A DNA stretch of 37,445 bases from Treponema sp. (GTDB taxonomy: Bacteria; Spirochaetota; Spirochaetia; Treponematales; Treponemataceae): contig JAEELR010000024.1 of assembly GCA_016282835.1 (NCBI GenBank), positions 1 to 37,445 on the forward strand. The letters are read 5' to 3'. The notes beneath the pieces were generated by a model. That model made no database searches. It was not told the DNA's origin and saw nothing but the letters and a program-made list of their open reading frames with translations. This document shows positions 36,451 through 37,445 of the stretch, piece after piece (the first letter of the stretch is position 1; the number at the start of each line of letters is the position of its first letter). The position numbers and the translations under genes are program-made.

Positions 36451-37445
36451 TTGGGTAATAAAAGTGTTCTGTTCTTTTTAATGATTTCCGTTTTATTTGT
36501 TTCCTGCGGTTCAAAATATAAGATGGAAGATTTTTTGGAAGCCGGAAAAAATGACGGCCGGTTTTTATTTGTAAATGGAGAAGCCCAGGCAGCTTATGAC
36601 TATCTGTCTATCTATAGAAAAGAAAACAATATAAAGAAATTTGTATATTCTACTGATAAACGTTATGTTGCAAATATTGCCAGAAAATCTAATCTGCAGA
36701 GTATTTATATGGACGCAAAAGTAAATAATTTAACAATGCGTTTTTATATAGATACAGGCGAGTTGTTTTCAGGCCTTTCGTATGCAGGCGTAAAAATTCT
36801 TGGAAAAGATTATGACAATTATACATACAATCCTGAGCTTAAAGATGATTTTGCATATTTTCCTGAGTCGTTTGAATTCGCAAATGTCAAATGTAATTAT
36901 CCGGTTTTTAATTCTGCTGTACTGAATGGAAATGTCGGTGCACTGGGCTTGATTGGTGTATATGATTTATTCAATGAAAGCAAAACCCTGTGCCTGGATT
37001 GTATCAATAACCGCTTAATCTATAACGGCTCTCTCCCGGAAGGAAATCCTGTGCCGTTCTATATAAACTACAATGGATACAGCCTTGTAATTCCTGTAAA
37101 AATAAAAAACAAAACCTATATGGCCCTGCTGAATACAGCATCATCTTTAACTGAAGTTTTTGTTGAATTAGAAAATGCAGCTGTCCTGAATGAATCTTTT
37201 ACTCCTGATGTTTACAGATTAACTGGAATCGTAAAGGATGAATCAAGCTATATCTTACTGGATGAACTTACAGTCGGTGATGCTACCCTAAACGATTTGA
37301 AATTTATTTATACAAAGGACGGCGGTACCTGGTATTCAAATCACGGCAGCGTTGATATGGTTCTTGGCGGAGATTTCTTCTATCACACAAAGCTTACCTT
37401 CGATATTGTAAACAGACTGTGTTACATTCAAAAGGCACAGAAAGA
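36451..37445 (+). CDS. Lipoprotein with two tandem aspartyl-protease (retropepsin)-like lobes, 3' truncated
   Basis: Frame open to the window end, hence not in ORF track. From TTG 36451: MGNKSVLFFLMISVLFVSCGSKYK (lipobox FVSC). Lobe 1 MRFYIDTGELFSGL...GALGLIGVYDLFNESKTLCLDCINNRLIY; lobe 2 VIPVKIKNKTYMALLNTASSLTEVFV...VDMVLGGDFFYHTKLTFDIVNRLCYI. Frame also open from ATG 36316. Confidence 0.65.
   Translation, partial: MGNKSVLFFLMISVLFVSCGSKYKMEDFLEAGKNDGRFLFVNGEAQAAYDYLSIYRKENNIKKFVYSTDKRYVANIARKSNLQSIYMDAKVNNLTMRFYIDTGELFSGLSYAGVKILGKDYDNYTYNPELKDDFAYFPESFEFANVKCNYPVFNSAVLNGNVGALGLIGVYDLFNESKTLCLDCINNRLIYNGSLPEGNPVPFYINYNGYSLVIPVKIKNKTYMALLNTASSLTEVFVELENAAVLNESFTPDVYRLTGIVKDESSYILLDELTVGDATLNDLKFIYTKDGGTWYSNHGSVDMVLGGDFFYHTKLTFDIVNRLCYIQKAQK

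Noticed and set aside
1-37445. tRNA/rRNA genes
   Set aside because: No cloverleaf-like sequence with a GGTTCRANYCC arm and no rRNA-like stretch recognised by eye; a tRNAscan run would be decisive.

Overview
The window looks like a low-GC Treponema-type spirochete chromosome, judged from protein content and gene style; no database search was run. The left end (1-~2.6 kb) resembles an integrase-less integron cassette segment: attC-like sites flank an AAC(3)-family acetyltransferase gene plus hicA/hicB and then a TPR protein. A second, isolated cassette-like insert (12.38-13.26 kb) carries a GNAT acetyltransferase and a small antitoxin-like protein. Between them are secG and a complete V/A-type ATPase operon (G/H-C-I-K-F-E-A-B-D) ending in a universal-stress-protein gene. 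The rest is mostly housekeeping: a HAD-phosphatase/MutS2 fusion on the minus strand, gpsA, ffh, mnmA, a DTW-domain protein, a lipoprotein, argR, pgi, a CBM48-like protein, a very large acidic TM-TPR protein (possibly flagellar collar FlcA-like), a dolichol-kinase-like protein, a membrane protein, a DUF2259-like secreted protein, an OmpR-type response regulator and histidine kinase, dapL, and a truncated lipoprotein with two aspartyl-protease-like lobes that is missing from the ORF track. Intergenic regions carry several dispersed palindromic repeat families. The items most worth a second look are the HAD-MutS2 fusion with a divergent Smr motif, the two-lobed retropepsin-like lipoprotein, the cassettes with a conserved 5' leader, and the large-hairpin repeat family.
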